Positions 43,909-51,754 of a stretch of 64,000 bases of DNA are shown here, piece by piece; positions within the stretch are counted from its first letter, which is position 1, and the number at the start of each line of letters is the position of its first letter. The DNA comes from Pseudosulfitobacter pseudonitzschiae. Its GTDB lineage: Bacteria; Pseudomonadota; Alphaproteobacteria; Rhodobacterales; Rhodobacteraceae. Below the pieces are notes generated by a model. It was not told where the DNA came from, did not search any database, and saw only the letters and a program-made list of their open reading frames with translations. Location of the stretch: the NCBI RefSeq assembly GCF_900129395.1, contig NZ_FQVP01000005.1, positions 248,001 to 312,000 of the forward strand. The letters run 5' to 3'. The position numbers were made by a program, and so were the translations under genes.

Positions 43909-45060
43909 CTACGGCTGTGCAGTTCCTTGCGCAGATGTGATCTGCGACGGAAGCAGCGCGTCGGCCTTCGGGCTGTTTCCAGCCAATGACACCGGCTTTG
44001 GCGGCGCGACAAAGGTATAATAGAGCGCCAGAAACAGGGCCGGGACCGCGACGCCGCGCACCAGCAGCGGAAACGCCAGCCGCGACAGCAGGCTCTTGCG
44101 TGGGCGGGAGTCCGCCTCGACCTTGTCGTGGATGCTGACCGCCATCTTCTCGCCGCCACGCGCCACACCTCTGAGCCGCGACAGGCGATCCTCGAACCCC
44201 GCGGCATCCGTTCCGGTGGGGGCGCGCACTTGTGGCGGGGTCAGCCCGACGCAGATCCGTCCGCATCTGTCCGCCGAGACCGCGTTTTCATGGCGCACGT
44301 GCAGAACCGTGCCGTCCGTCAGTTCCAGGCTGTCCCCATGGTTCAGGTGAATGCGGCCTTCGTGATGTTCGTTCAGGATCGAGATCAGTTGCCGGAACCC
44401 GGTGGCCTGATCGCGCGGCATCGGGTCCAGATACAAGGTCTTGCCCAACAGATGTTCGGAACAGCCCGCGACCATGCCCAACCGTGCGGCACCGTCGATG
44501 TCGGGCCCCGCGGGCAGGGGCAGGGGGTGCATCACCAGCGAAAAGGGCAGGTCGCGGCCCTTCCATATGTCCAGTTCGGAAGGGGTACAGACCATGTCGG
44601 ATTGCACCCAATGCACCAGCGTCACCGGGGTGGTGGCAATCAGCGCGTCCAGCGCAGCCTTGAGCACGCGCAGACGCAGCACCAGCGGAAGCTTGTCCTT
44701 GATCGCCTCTTCGGGACCCGCACCATGGCCCACGTCCAGCGTGACAAAGCCGGTGTGGGCCGCAAACAGGCCATCGTAATCGGGGATACGCGCCTTGGCG
44801 AAGGGGCTGGCCAGCGCACCGGCAATGACCTGTCGCGGCAACTTGCGGCGATGCGCCGAGACCCGCAGATGCACGCGTGGATGGCTGAGCAAAGCCTGAC
44901 CGCCGGACAGGTCGGAAACCTGTTCCAACACCATTCCGGTGTCCCGGATCGCGGCATTCACCCGCCCAAGCAGACCGGCGATATCCACGCGGATCGCACG
45001 CGCACCCAGCGCGTGCGCCGTCGCAGGCACATCTGTGTGCAGGGGCAGGGTGTCGGCCAT
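43909..45060 (-). CDS. Unrecognised protein with C-terminal membrane anchor
   Basis: A 383-residue protein I cannot assign. Residues 1 to about 280 are soluble with mixed alpha/beta character (DIAGLLGRVNAAIRDTGMVL, VHLRVSAHRRKLPRQVIAGA, TLVHWVQSDMVCTPSEL). A basic stretch follows (RPRKSLLSRLAFP), then one hydrophobic helix (LLVRGVAVPALFLALYYTFV) and a short Pro/Ser tail, giving a cytoplasmic domain held at the membrane by a late helix. The ATG at 45060 has GGAG five bases ahead; a TTG twelve codons upstream is less likely. It lies between the transglycosylase and the RTX array on the same strand; no link is shown. Confidence 0.7.
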   Translation of the reverse strand: MADTLPLHTDVPATAHALGARAIRVDIAGLLGRVNAAIRDTGMVLEQVSDLSGGQALLSHPRVHLRVSAHRRKLPRQVIAGALASPFAKARIPDYDGLFAAHTGFVTLDVGHGAGPEEAIKDKLPLVLRLRVLKAALDALIATTPVTLVHWVQSDMVCTPSELDIWKGRDLPFSLVMHPLPLPAGPDIDGAARLGMVAGCSEHLLGKTLYLDPMPRDQATGFRQLISILNEHHEGRIHLNHGDSLELTDGTVLHVRHENAVSADRCGRICVGLTPPQVRAPTGTDAAGFEDRLSRLRGVARGGEKMAVSIHDKVEADSRPRKSLLSRLAFPLLVRGVAVPALFLALYYTFVAPPKPVSLAGNSPKADALLPSQITSAQGTAQP

Positions 45061-45181
45061 ATGATCTCCGCAAGGTCTGGACGCTTGTTCGGTCAATCAC
45101 ATGAATACGCGGCAATATTAGGGCAAAGACGGGCCGTTTTTCAAAAAACAACAGCCCGCCCTCTTGCTGTGAGGCGGCAGC

Positions 45182-46654
45182 TTACAGCACGAAATCATCC
45201 ACGCTCAGCGCGCCCACATCCGTGAGCCAGATGCGCATGTCGGCGCTGCCGTTCCCGTCGGTGTCGACCTGGACAAAGGTCTTGCCACTGCCGTCGATGT
45301 CATAGCGCACCTCGTTGCCGGTGCCGGAAAAAGCCGCTGTGCCGACAAAGGTCAGCCCCGAGGCCACCGCGCTCAGGTCGATCACGTCGATGCCGACTTC
45401 GAAATCCTGAATTGTGTCGCTGGCCCCTGTGCTGCTGTCCTGCTTGACCGTATACAGGAACGTGTCCGCGCCCGCGCCACCGCGCAGAACATCGGCCAGC
45501 CGCCCGCCGTTGATCTCGTCGTTGCCGTCGCCGCCACGGATCGTGTCCTGATCGCGGCCCCCGTTCAGAGTGTCGTCGCCATCACCGCCGAACATCTTGT
45601 CGGCCCCGTCGTCACCGATCAACTGGTCGTCGCCCATGCCACCGGACATGAAATCGCTGCCCAGCCCGCCGCGCAGGTCATCGTCACCGCCGCGCCCGAA
45701 CAGGCGGTCGTTGTCGGCGCCACCGTCGAGGAAGTCTGCGTTGTTGCCGCCCGTCAGCGTGTCGTTGCCCGTTCCGCCCAGAACGCCGCCCGTGACAAGG
45801 CCGGTGTTGCTGGCCGTGTAGGTGTCATCGCCTGCGCCCAGGTCAAGCGTGCCGGATATGGTGCCGCCGTTGGTGACCAAATCAGCCCCGCCAGCGGTGT
45901 TCACATTGCCATCCACAAAGCCAAAGTTCTTGAACGTACCACCGACCGTGTCGGACAGTTCAACCCGCCCGTAAATCTCGCCGGTGTTGGTGAAGGTCTC
46001 CGACACAAGCGCATCGGAGTTGAAGGCCTGATCGTAACTGAGGATCGTGCCCGAGTTGATGGCCACAACATTTTCGGTGCCTGCAAAAAACGAGACGGCT
46101 GCTTTATAGATCTCGCCGCCGCCGATCTTTGTACGTTCAATCAGTCCGCTGTTGTCGAGATATGCATTGCCTATAGCGTAGAACATGACGGCAGACGCAA
46201 AGGTGGCACCATCACTGTTCGAAGTGATCGTTCCACTGTTGGTCAAGCTGGCGGTGTTTGCCAGGAACATCAAGATTGTGCCGCGATCGTAGCTTGTTAT
46301 GCTACCGTCGTTGTCCACGGAAATGCTGCCCAAGCTGTCATCGGCAAGAGAATTTGAGCCAACGTAGAACGCAAAGTCGTTGTTCGCGACCACACTGCCG
46401 GTTTCACCGATTGTGATGTCATAACCGTAATCCAGATCTGTCGAGGCCGAGTCGAGGTCGATAGCGCGGTTCTCGCCGATAACAGTTCCGTCGACGTTCA
46501 CTCTGAGAAACTGCTCGGACACTTCAATCGCTCGCCAATCCGTCGAAACCAGAGAAACGGATTCTTCGATCCAGACCAGGTCGTTGTCTGCGACGTCTGC
46601 GTTTCCGATCAGAGTGCCGGTGGTGACTGTGGTGGATGGTACGATGACTGCCAT
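45182..46654 (-). CDS. RTX protein 1 with serralysin-type C-terminal domain
   Basis: A 490-residue exported protein. Residues 1-295 form a repetitive region with autotransporter-like motifs (NSGTITSNSDG, NSGLIERTK, NSGTILSYD, NTGEIYGRV), probably a beta-solenoid. From about 296, twelve contiguous nonapeptides of the calcium-binding GGxGxDxLx type run (GGTGNDTLT, GGNNADFLD, GGADNDRLF and so on). An M10-peptidase-like C-terminal domain follows (IDLSAVASGLTFVGTAAFSG, ending DFVL). No Cys and no N-terminal signal peptide, as for type I secretion substrates. Its N-terminal domain pairs with RTX 3, but its C-terminal subtype (DQDTIRGG, DIDGSGKTF) pairs with RTX 4. AAGGA precedes the start. Confidence 0.93.
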   Translation of the reverse strand: MAVIVPSTTVTTGTLIGNADVADNDLVWIEESVSLVSTDWRAIEVSEQFLRVNVDGTVIGENRAIDLDSASTDLDYGYDITIGETGSVVANNDFAFYVGSNSLADDSLGSISVDNDGSITSYDRGTILMFLANTASLTNSGTITSNSDGATFASAVMFYAIGNAYLDNSGLIERTKIGGGEIYKAAVSFFAGTENVVAINSGTILSYDQAFNSDALVSETFTNTGEIYGRVELSDTVGGTFKNFGFVDGNVNTAGGADLVTNGGTISGTLDLGAGDDTYTASNTGLVTGGVLGGTGNDTLTGGNNADFLDGGADNDRLFGRGGDDDLRGGLGSDFMSGGMGDDQLIGDDGADKMFGGDGDDTLNGGRDQDTIRGGDGNDEINGGRLADVLRGGAGADTFLYTVKQDSSTGASDTIQDFEVGIDVIDLSAVASGLTFVGTAAFSGTGNEVRYDIDGSGKTFVQVDTDGNGSADMRIWLTDVGALSVDDFVL

Positions 46655-46683
46655 TTTAGCTTTCCTTCAGATAAGTATTTGAA

Positions 46684-46702
46684 AACATGATGTGATCATG
46701 TT
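46684..46702. promoter_or_regulatory. Palindrome upstream of RTX gene 1
   Basis: AACATGAT, GTG, ATCATGTT is a perfect inverted repeat lying 30-48 bases before the RTX 1 start. It may be an operator. I did not find the same sequence before the other three RTX genes. Confidence 0.4.
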
Positions 46703-46828
46703 GCTTGAGGTTGGGAATTCAGCTCGTCAGTGTCTTGCCAAGCCTCTGGTACACGTGGAGATGGTCGTTCGACGCCATTCCTGCCGGACCGGTACGCCGC
46801 CGCGCGCAGGGCGGGCGGCGCATAGGGA

Positions 46829-48136
46829 TTACAGCACGAAGTCAACCGCACCCAGCGCGCCCACATCCGTAAGCCAGATGCGCATGTCGGCGCTGCCGTT
46901 GGCGTCAGTGTCGACCTGGATGTAGGTGCGCCCGTTGCCCGCGATGTCATAGCGGACCTCGTTGCCGGTGCCGGAAAAGGCCGCCGTTCCGACAAAGGTC
47001 AGCCCCGAGGCCACCGCGCTCAGGTCGATCTTGTCGATACCAACCTCGTAATCCTGAATGACATCGCTGGCGCCAGTGCTGCTGTCCTGTTTGACGCCAT
47101 ATACAAATACATCGGCCCCCGCGCCGCCGTTCAGCACATCATTCAGGCGGCCGCCCTTGATCTCGTCGTTGCCGTCGCCGCCGTGGATGGTGTCCTTGTC
47201 GCGGCCCCCGTTCAAAGTGTCGTCACCGGAACCGCCGAACATCTTGTCGCTGCCGTCATCGCCGATGATCTGATCGTCGCCCATGCCGCCGGACATGAAG
47301 TCGCTGCCCAATCCGCCGCGCAGGTCGTCATCACCACCACGGCCGAACAGGCGGTCGTTGTCGTCGCCCCCGTCCATGAAATCGGCGTTGCTGCCGCCGG
47401 TCAACGTGTCGTTGCCCAGGCCGCCGTCGATAACACCCAGAACGATGCCACCATCAAATGCAGTATAGGCGTCGTCGCCCGCACCCAGCAGCACATTGCC
47501 CTGAAACACACCGGAATTGTCGACAGTGTCAGTCGCGGAATTTATCGACCGGTAGGCTGCAAACCGACCGCCCACCAAGCCTGTGTTCAGCGTGTAAACC
47601 GCGCCGCTCGCTTCAACGGATATGGCGGCAGCAGTCGTCGAGTTCGAATTCATGCTGCCATGGTTTTCAAGATGAGCATTGACAACATCGTCTAACAAAA
47701 GAAAGCCGTTGCTGAAAATACCGGTGTCATTGGCATTGATGGTGCCATAGTTGATCAATGTGCCAAATTCTGCTTCAGATAGGACCATTCCGACAGAGCG
47801 ATGGGTGGTGATCTGTCCATAGTTGACGGCAATGCTGTCGTCCCCATGGATTATTATTCCGGTAAAGTCATAGGCCACGATGCTTCCGGTGGCCTGAACC
47901 GTCACATTGTGCTGGCCGGTGGTTCCATCTGTCCCGAGGTATACGCCGTTGCCATAAGCGTAGAGATCGCCCGCAATGACCACATTCACACTGTTCGCAG
48001 TGCCATCCGAATTAATGGTATTGGTGTTTGAACTTGAAACGATCACGTCTTCGGCGACGATAATAAGGTCATCGGTGTTGGCGGTGATCTGCACGCCAGA
48101 GCCGATCAGATCCGAGGTGAAAAGTCGTAATGCCAT
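46829..48136 (-). CDS. RTX protein 2 with serralysin-type C-terminal domain
   Basis: A 435-residue protein, the shortest of the four. The N-terminal part (about 1-240) opens MALRLFTSDLIGSGVQITAN and differs in sequence from RTX 1 and 3, but shows the same solenoid-like style (VNYGQITTHRSVGM, INYGTINANDTGIFSNG, LENHGSMNSNS). The RTX block begins GGLGNDTLT, with 12 nonapeptides, variant GGDDNDRLF, and the subtype residues KDTIHGG and NDEIKGG shared with RTX 3. The C terminus ends GAVDFVL where the other three have SVDDFVL. AAAGGAG precedes the start. Presumed type I secretion substrate. Confidence 0.92.
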   Translation of the reverse strand: MALRLFTSDLIGSGVQITANTDDLIIVAEDVIVSSSNTNTINSDGTANSVNVVIAGDLYAYGNGVYLGTDGTTGQHNVTVQATGSIVAYDFTGIIIHGDDSIAVNYGQITTHRSVGMVLSEAEFGTLINYGTINANDTGIFSNGFLLLDDVVNAHLENHGSMNSNSTTAAAISVEASGAVYTLNTGLVGGRFAAYRSINSATDTVDNSGVFQGNVLLGAGDDAYTAFDGGIVLGVIDGGLGNDTLTGGSNADFMDGGDDNDRLFGRGGDDDLRGGLGSDFMSGGMGDDQIIGDDGSDKMFGGSGDDTLNGGRDKDTIHGGDGNDEIKGGRLNDVLNGGAGADVFVYGVKQDSSTGASDVIQDYEVGIDKIDLSAVASGLTFVGTAAFSGTGNEVRYDIAGNGRTYIQVDTDANGSADMRIWLTDVGALGAVDFVL

Positions 48137-48297
48137 GGAAATTCTCCTTTTGGGTTAATAGTTCTGCCGTGTCCGGTGACTGGCGCTGGATGATCAAAAT
48201 TGGATCAGACCAGTCCTGGAAATTATTGGACCGGATTAGGCGGGCAACCCTTCCTTCGGTCAACATGACTTCGTGGGGAAAATTCGGTTGCCTGTCA

Positions 48298-48329
48298 CCA
48301 CCGCCCGGCCTTTCGGGGCAGGGCGGTGG
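48298..48329 (-). terminator. Strong hairpin after RTX gene 3
   Basis: CCACCGCCC (48298-48306) pairs perfectly with GGGCGGTGG (48321-48329) about 15 bases after the RTX 3 stop. No T tract follows, so it may protect mRNA ends or terminate weakly. Confidence 0.4.
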
Positions 48330-48343
48330 CGGTTGGTCAGGAC

Positions 48344-49822
48344 CTACAGCACGAAGTCATCCACACTCAGCGCGCCCACATCCGTAAGCCAGATGCGCAT
48401 GTCGGCGCTGCCGTTGGCGTCAGTGTCGACTTGGATATAGGTGCGCCCGTTGCCCGCGATGTCATAGCGCACCTCGTTGCCGGTGCCGGAAAAGGCCGCT
48501 GTGCCGACGAATGTCAGCCCCGAGGCCACCGCGCTCAGGTCGATCTTGTCGATACCGACTTCGTAATCCTGAATGACATCGCTGGCGCCGGTGCTGCTGT
48601 CCTGTTTGACGCCATAGACAAATACATCGGCCCCCGCGCCGCCGTTCAGCACATCATTCAGGCGGCCGCCCTTGATCTCGTCGTTGCCGTCCCCGCCGTG
48701 GATGGTGTCCTTGTCGCGGCCCCCGTTCAGGGTGTCATCGCCGGAACCGCCGAACATCTTGTCGCTGCCGTCATCGCCGATGATCTGATCGTCGCCCATG
48801 CCGCCGGACATGAAATCGCTGCCCAGCCCGCCGCGCAGGTCATCGTCACCGCCGCGCCCGAACAGGCGGTCGTTGTCGGCTCCACCGTCGAGGAAGTCTG
48901 CGTTGCTGCCCCCGGTCAGGGTGTCGTTGCCGGTGCCGCCCAGAACGCCGCCCAACACCACGCCGCCCGCGATGGCGGTATAGGCATCGTCGTCTGCGCC
49001 AAGATCCAGAACTCCGGTCATCATCCCGTTGTTCGAGACGATATCGTTACCGCCCTTGGTGGTCACATCACCGTCGATCAGCCCGAAGTTGTTGAGTGTT
49101 CCGCCGACAACTGTAGACAGTTCTACGTCGCCAACGATCTGGCCGCTGTTGGTGAGTGTCTCTGACACAGTGGCATCTGAGTAAATGGCAATACGTCCGC
49201 TGAGGATCGTGCCCGAGTTTGTGGCCGAAACAACTTCGGTGCTGCTGAAGAACGACACGGTCGCGGTGTCTTTGCTGGGCCCGCTGGTGTCGTGCAGACG
49301 CTGGATCAGCCCGCTGTTGTCAAACAGCGCATTTTTAACGATAGCGAAGCTGACAGCCGCGTCAAAGTAGTTGGTGGTCGAGTTGGACGTAATCGTGCCG
49401 CTGTTGCTAAAATTCGCCTGGTTGGCATTGAACAGCAGGACCGCGCCACGATCAAAGGCGGTCACCTCGCCGGCATTCGCAAGGTTGATAGCGCCATAGG
49501 CGAGATCGGTGTTGGTCGCGTTTGCGCCAATATAGATCGCAAAACTTGTATTTGTGATGACGTTGGCCGTCTCACCAAGGGTCACATTGTATTCATAATC
49601 TGTGTTGGCTGCGCTGCTGTCCACTCGGACGCCATAATCATTGGCAACAACATCACCATCAATTTTCATGTCTAGGTTTTGATGGGAAATGCTTATTGCA
49701 GTGCTGGACGTAGAGATCAGTTCCACGCTTTCACGGACCCATAAAAGATCGCTTTCAGCAACATCTGCGTTCGATATCACAATACCTGCGGAAGTGGTTG
49801 ACGTTGGTAGGATAATTGCCAT
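48344..49822 (-). CDS. RTX protein 3 with serralysin-type C-terminal domain (mosaic copy)
   Basis: A 492-residue protein that starts MAIILPTSTTSAGIVISNAD at 49822 (AAGGAA ahead); the frame is open 13 codons further upstream. The N-terminal domain is clearly homologous along its whole length to RTX 1 (shared NADVA..DL.W, SGTITSNS, NSGLI.R, GSVSETLTNSGQI-like blocks, GGVLGGTGNDTLTGG). The last part of its RTX block and its C-terminal domain carry the RTX 2 subtype (KDTIHGG, IAGNGRTYIQVD), while the first nonapeptides are DNA-identical to RTX 4. It is therefore composed of segments matching three different neighbours. Confidence 0.93.
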   Translation of the reverse strand: MAIILPTSTTSAGIVISNADVAESDLLWVRESVELISTSSTAISISHQNLDMKIDGDVVANDYGVRVDSSAANTDYEYNVTLGETANVITNTSFAIYIGANATNTDLAYGAINLANAGEVTAFDRGAVLLFNANQANFSNSGTITSNSTTNYFDAAVSFAIVKNALFDNSGLIQRLHDTSGPSKDTATVSFFSSTEVVSATNSGTILSGRIAIYSDATVSETLTNSGQIVGDVELSTVVGGTLNNFGLIDGDVTTKGGNDIVSNNGMMTGVLDLGADDDAYTAIAGGVVLGGVLGGTGNDTLTGGSNADFLDGGADNDRLFGRGGDDDLRGGLGSDFMSGGMGDDQIIGDDGSDKMFGGSGDDTLNGGRDKDTIHGGDGNDEIKGGRLNDVLNGGAGADVFVYGVKQDSSTGASDVIQDYEVGIDKIDLSAVASGLTFVGTAAFSGTGNEVRYDIAGNGRTYIQVDTDANGSADMRIWLTDVGALSVDDFVL

Positions 49823-50006
49823 TTTTCTGTTCCTTAACAAACATTTGGATGTGCATTGCATTAAAGCCTAGGAAAGTAATCAGACTTGCTTAGCGCGGGC
49901 GGGTGGTGGTTTTGGAATTGGGACGTATCTTGCACTGGGGCGCTACAGGTTTACGATATCTATTGCCGATGTCGCGCCACACACGATGTGAGGCACGAAT
50001 GCTGTC

Positions 50007-51476
50007 TTACAAAACGAAATCATCCACGCTCAGCGCGCCCACATCCGTGAGCCAGATGCGCATGTCGGCGCTGCCGTTCCCGTCGGTGTCGACCTGGATA
50101 AAGGTCTTGCCGCTGCCGTCGATGTCATAGCGCACCTCGTTGCCGGTGCCGGAAAAAGCCGCCGTGCCGACAAAGGTCAGCCCCGAGGCCACCGCGCTCA
50201 GGTCGATCACGTCGATGCCGACTTCGAAATCCTGGATGGTGTCGCTGGCCCCTGTGCTGCTGTCCTGCTTGACCGTATACAGGAACGTGTCCGCGCCCGA
50301 GCCACCGCGCAGAACATCGGCCAGCCGCCCGCCGTTGATCTCGTCGTTGCCGTCGCCGCCACGGATCGTGTCCTGATCCCGGCCCCCGTTCAGGGTGTCG
50401 TCGCCATCACCGCCGAACATCTTGTCGGCCCCATCGTCCCCGATCAACTGGTCGTCGCCCATGCCGCCGGACATGAAATCACTGCCCAGCCCGCCGCGCA
50501 GGTCATCGTCACCGCCGCGCCCGAACAGGCGGTCGTTGTCGGCTCCACCGTCGAGGAAGTCTGCGTTGCTGCCCCCGGTCAGGGTGTCGTTGCCCAGCCC
50601 GCCGTTGATCCATCCCTGCACGATGCCGTCGGCGATGGCGGTATAACTGTCGTCTCCCTCGTTCAGCGCAACTTCGCCAATCATGGTGCCGGAGTTTTCG
50701 ACCACATCCGCGCTTACAGACCCAAGGAACGATCCCGCGCCGCCCGAGATGGTGCCGGTGTTGACCAAAACCGCCAGGTTTGACGCGTACAGCTCGCCAA
50801 AATCGACGCCCCAGGCCTGGGTCGAATGCACGTTTCCGTGGTTGAGAACGATCGAGCCGTTTGCCGATTGCATCAGCTTGATGCCCGCGCCTTCGCTGGA
50901 CGTGGCCGAGATCACGCCGCCTTCGTAGTTGACGATGGTGCTGTCCGACCGAAGTGCGACAACGCCGTTGTTAAGGCGCGAATCCCGGAGTTCGTCTTCG
51001 TAGTTGTTGGCCTGCACGGTGCCGGAATTGTAGAACGTGTCGCCCGCGCTGGAATAGCTTATGAAAACGCCGCTGCTGCCTTCAATGGTGCCCGTGTTGG
51101 TGATCGTCGAACTGCCACCCGAGGAAAACAGGGCGATGGTCTTTGGGGCAACGATACTGCCATGGTTGGTAATGGTCGAATCCGCGCCGGCGATCTGGAA
51201 CGTGGCTTGCAGTGAATCTTGGTTAAAATCAGTAACGCTCCCGGTTTTCGCGATAGTGATATTGACACGTGCACCTGCAAGGTATGTGTTATCAGTCTGC
51301 ACGGCGTCACCGGCCAGAACGATGGAAAGATCGGTTATGGAGCTTCCGGAAAACAGACTGCCGCTGCCGGACCCCCACAGGATGCCCTGTTGCAGATAGA
51401 AGGTGTCGCCGTTAGCGGCAAAAACATGGGCTGTTCCGCCAACCACGCTGGATGTCGTGATAAACGTTGCGGTCAT
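50007..51476 (-). CDS. RTX protein 4 with serralysin-type C-terminal domain
   Basis: A 489-residue protein, first of the array in transcription order. It begins MTATFITTSSVVGGTAHVFA, with an N-terminal domain distinct from the others but built from similar units (TNHGSIVAPKTIALFSSGG, TNTGTIEGSSGVFISYS, VNTGTISGGAGSF). The RTX block starts GGLGNDTLT and has the GADKMFGGDG and DQDTIRGG subtype shared with RTX 1; the end is SVDDFVL. The ribosome-binding site (GAAAGG) is modest. The upstream 278-base spacer contains short direct repeats and is the likely promoter for at least this gene. Confidence 0.93.
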   Translation of the reverse strand: MTATFITTSSVVGGTAHVFAANGDTFYLQQGILWGSGSGSLFSGSSITDLSIVLAGDAVQTDNTYLAGARVNITIAKTGSVTDFNQDSLQATFQIAGADSTITNHGSIVAPKTIALFSSGGSSTITNTGTIEGSSGVFISYSSAGDTFYNSGTVQANNYEDELRDSRLNNGVVALRSDSTIVNYEGGVISATSSEGAGIKLMQSANGSIVLNHGNVHSTQAWGVDFGELYASNLAVLVNTGTISGGAGSFLGSVSADVVENSGTMIGEVALNEGDDSYTAIADGIVQGWINGGLGNDTLTGGSNADFLDGGADNDRLFGRGGDDDLRGGLGSDFMSGGMGDDQLIGDDGADKMFGGDGDDTLNGGRDQDTIRGGDGNDEINGGRLADVLRGGSGADTFLYTVKQDSSTGASDTIQDFEVGIDVIDLSAVASGLTFVGTAAFSGTGNEVRYDIDGSGKTFIQVDTDGNGSADMRIWLTDVGALSVDDFVL

Positions 51477-51519
51477 GAAATGGGCCTTTCGTTCAAAAAA
51501 TGAAAAATAATGTTCAAAT

Positions 51520-51546
51520 CAAATGATGCGCAAATGATGCACAAAA
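51520..51546. promoter_or_regulatory. Short direct repeats upstream of RTX gene 4
   Basis: CAAATGATGCG is followed at once by CAAATGATGCA, a near-perfect 11-base tandem repeat about 45-70 bases before the RTX 4 start in an AT-rich stretch. Spacing of about one helical turn could suit a regulator. Low confidence. Confidence 0.35.
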
Positions 51547-51685
51547 TGCGTGTTTCGCAAAGAAAAAGGGAACTTTGGGGCAAGGATTGGCAGGTTTGAG
51601 CCGGAAAACGACGGTTTGAGCAGCTGATTTCTATCTGGGCGTGTGGCTCCCAAGGCCCGCCCGTAACGCAGTCCGCCACAGCCAC

Positions 51686-51716
51686 GAAAAAAGGCGCCCG
51701 CGAAGGGGCGCCTTTT
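51686..51716 (-). terminator. Intrinsic terminator after glnA
   Basis: A stem of AAAAGGCGCCC with GGGCGCCTTTT and a six-base loop lies about 40 bases after the glnA stop. On the minus strand it is followed by six T. Confidence 0.85.
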
Positions 51717-51754
51717 CCGTCTGCTCGATATGCGGGCCAAGGCCCACAGCCGAT

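Larger units (their letters stand above)
45182..50600 (-). repeat. Four direct copies of an approximately 590-base RTX plus C-terminal module
   Basis: Near-identical DNA occurs at about 45182-45770, 46829-47413, 48344-48931 and 50007-50600, all in the same orientation and each forming the 3' end of an RTX gene. Spacing of about 1.5-1.7 kb allows homologous recombination. Copies 1 and 4 share one subtype in the left part and copies 2 and 3 another. Copies 3 and 4 are identical over about 110 bases (48820-48931 in copy 3), where copy 2 differs repeatedly. Confidence 0.9.

Noticed and set aside
45182-50600. Regularly repeated short DNA units that could be mistaken for a CRISPR array
   Set aside because: The units are 27 bases, in frame, degenerate, and encode RTX nonapeptides inside long genes; there are no unique spacers and no cas genes.
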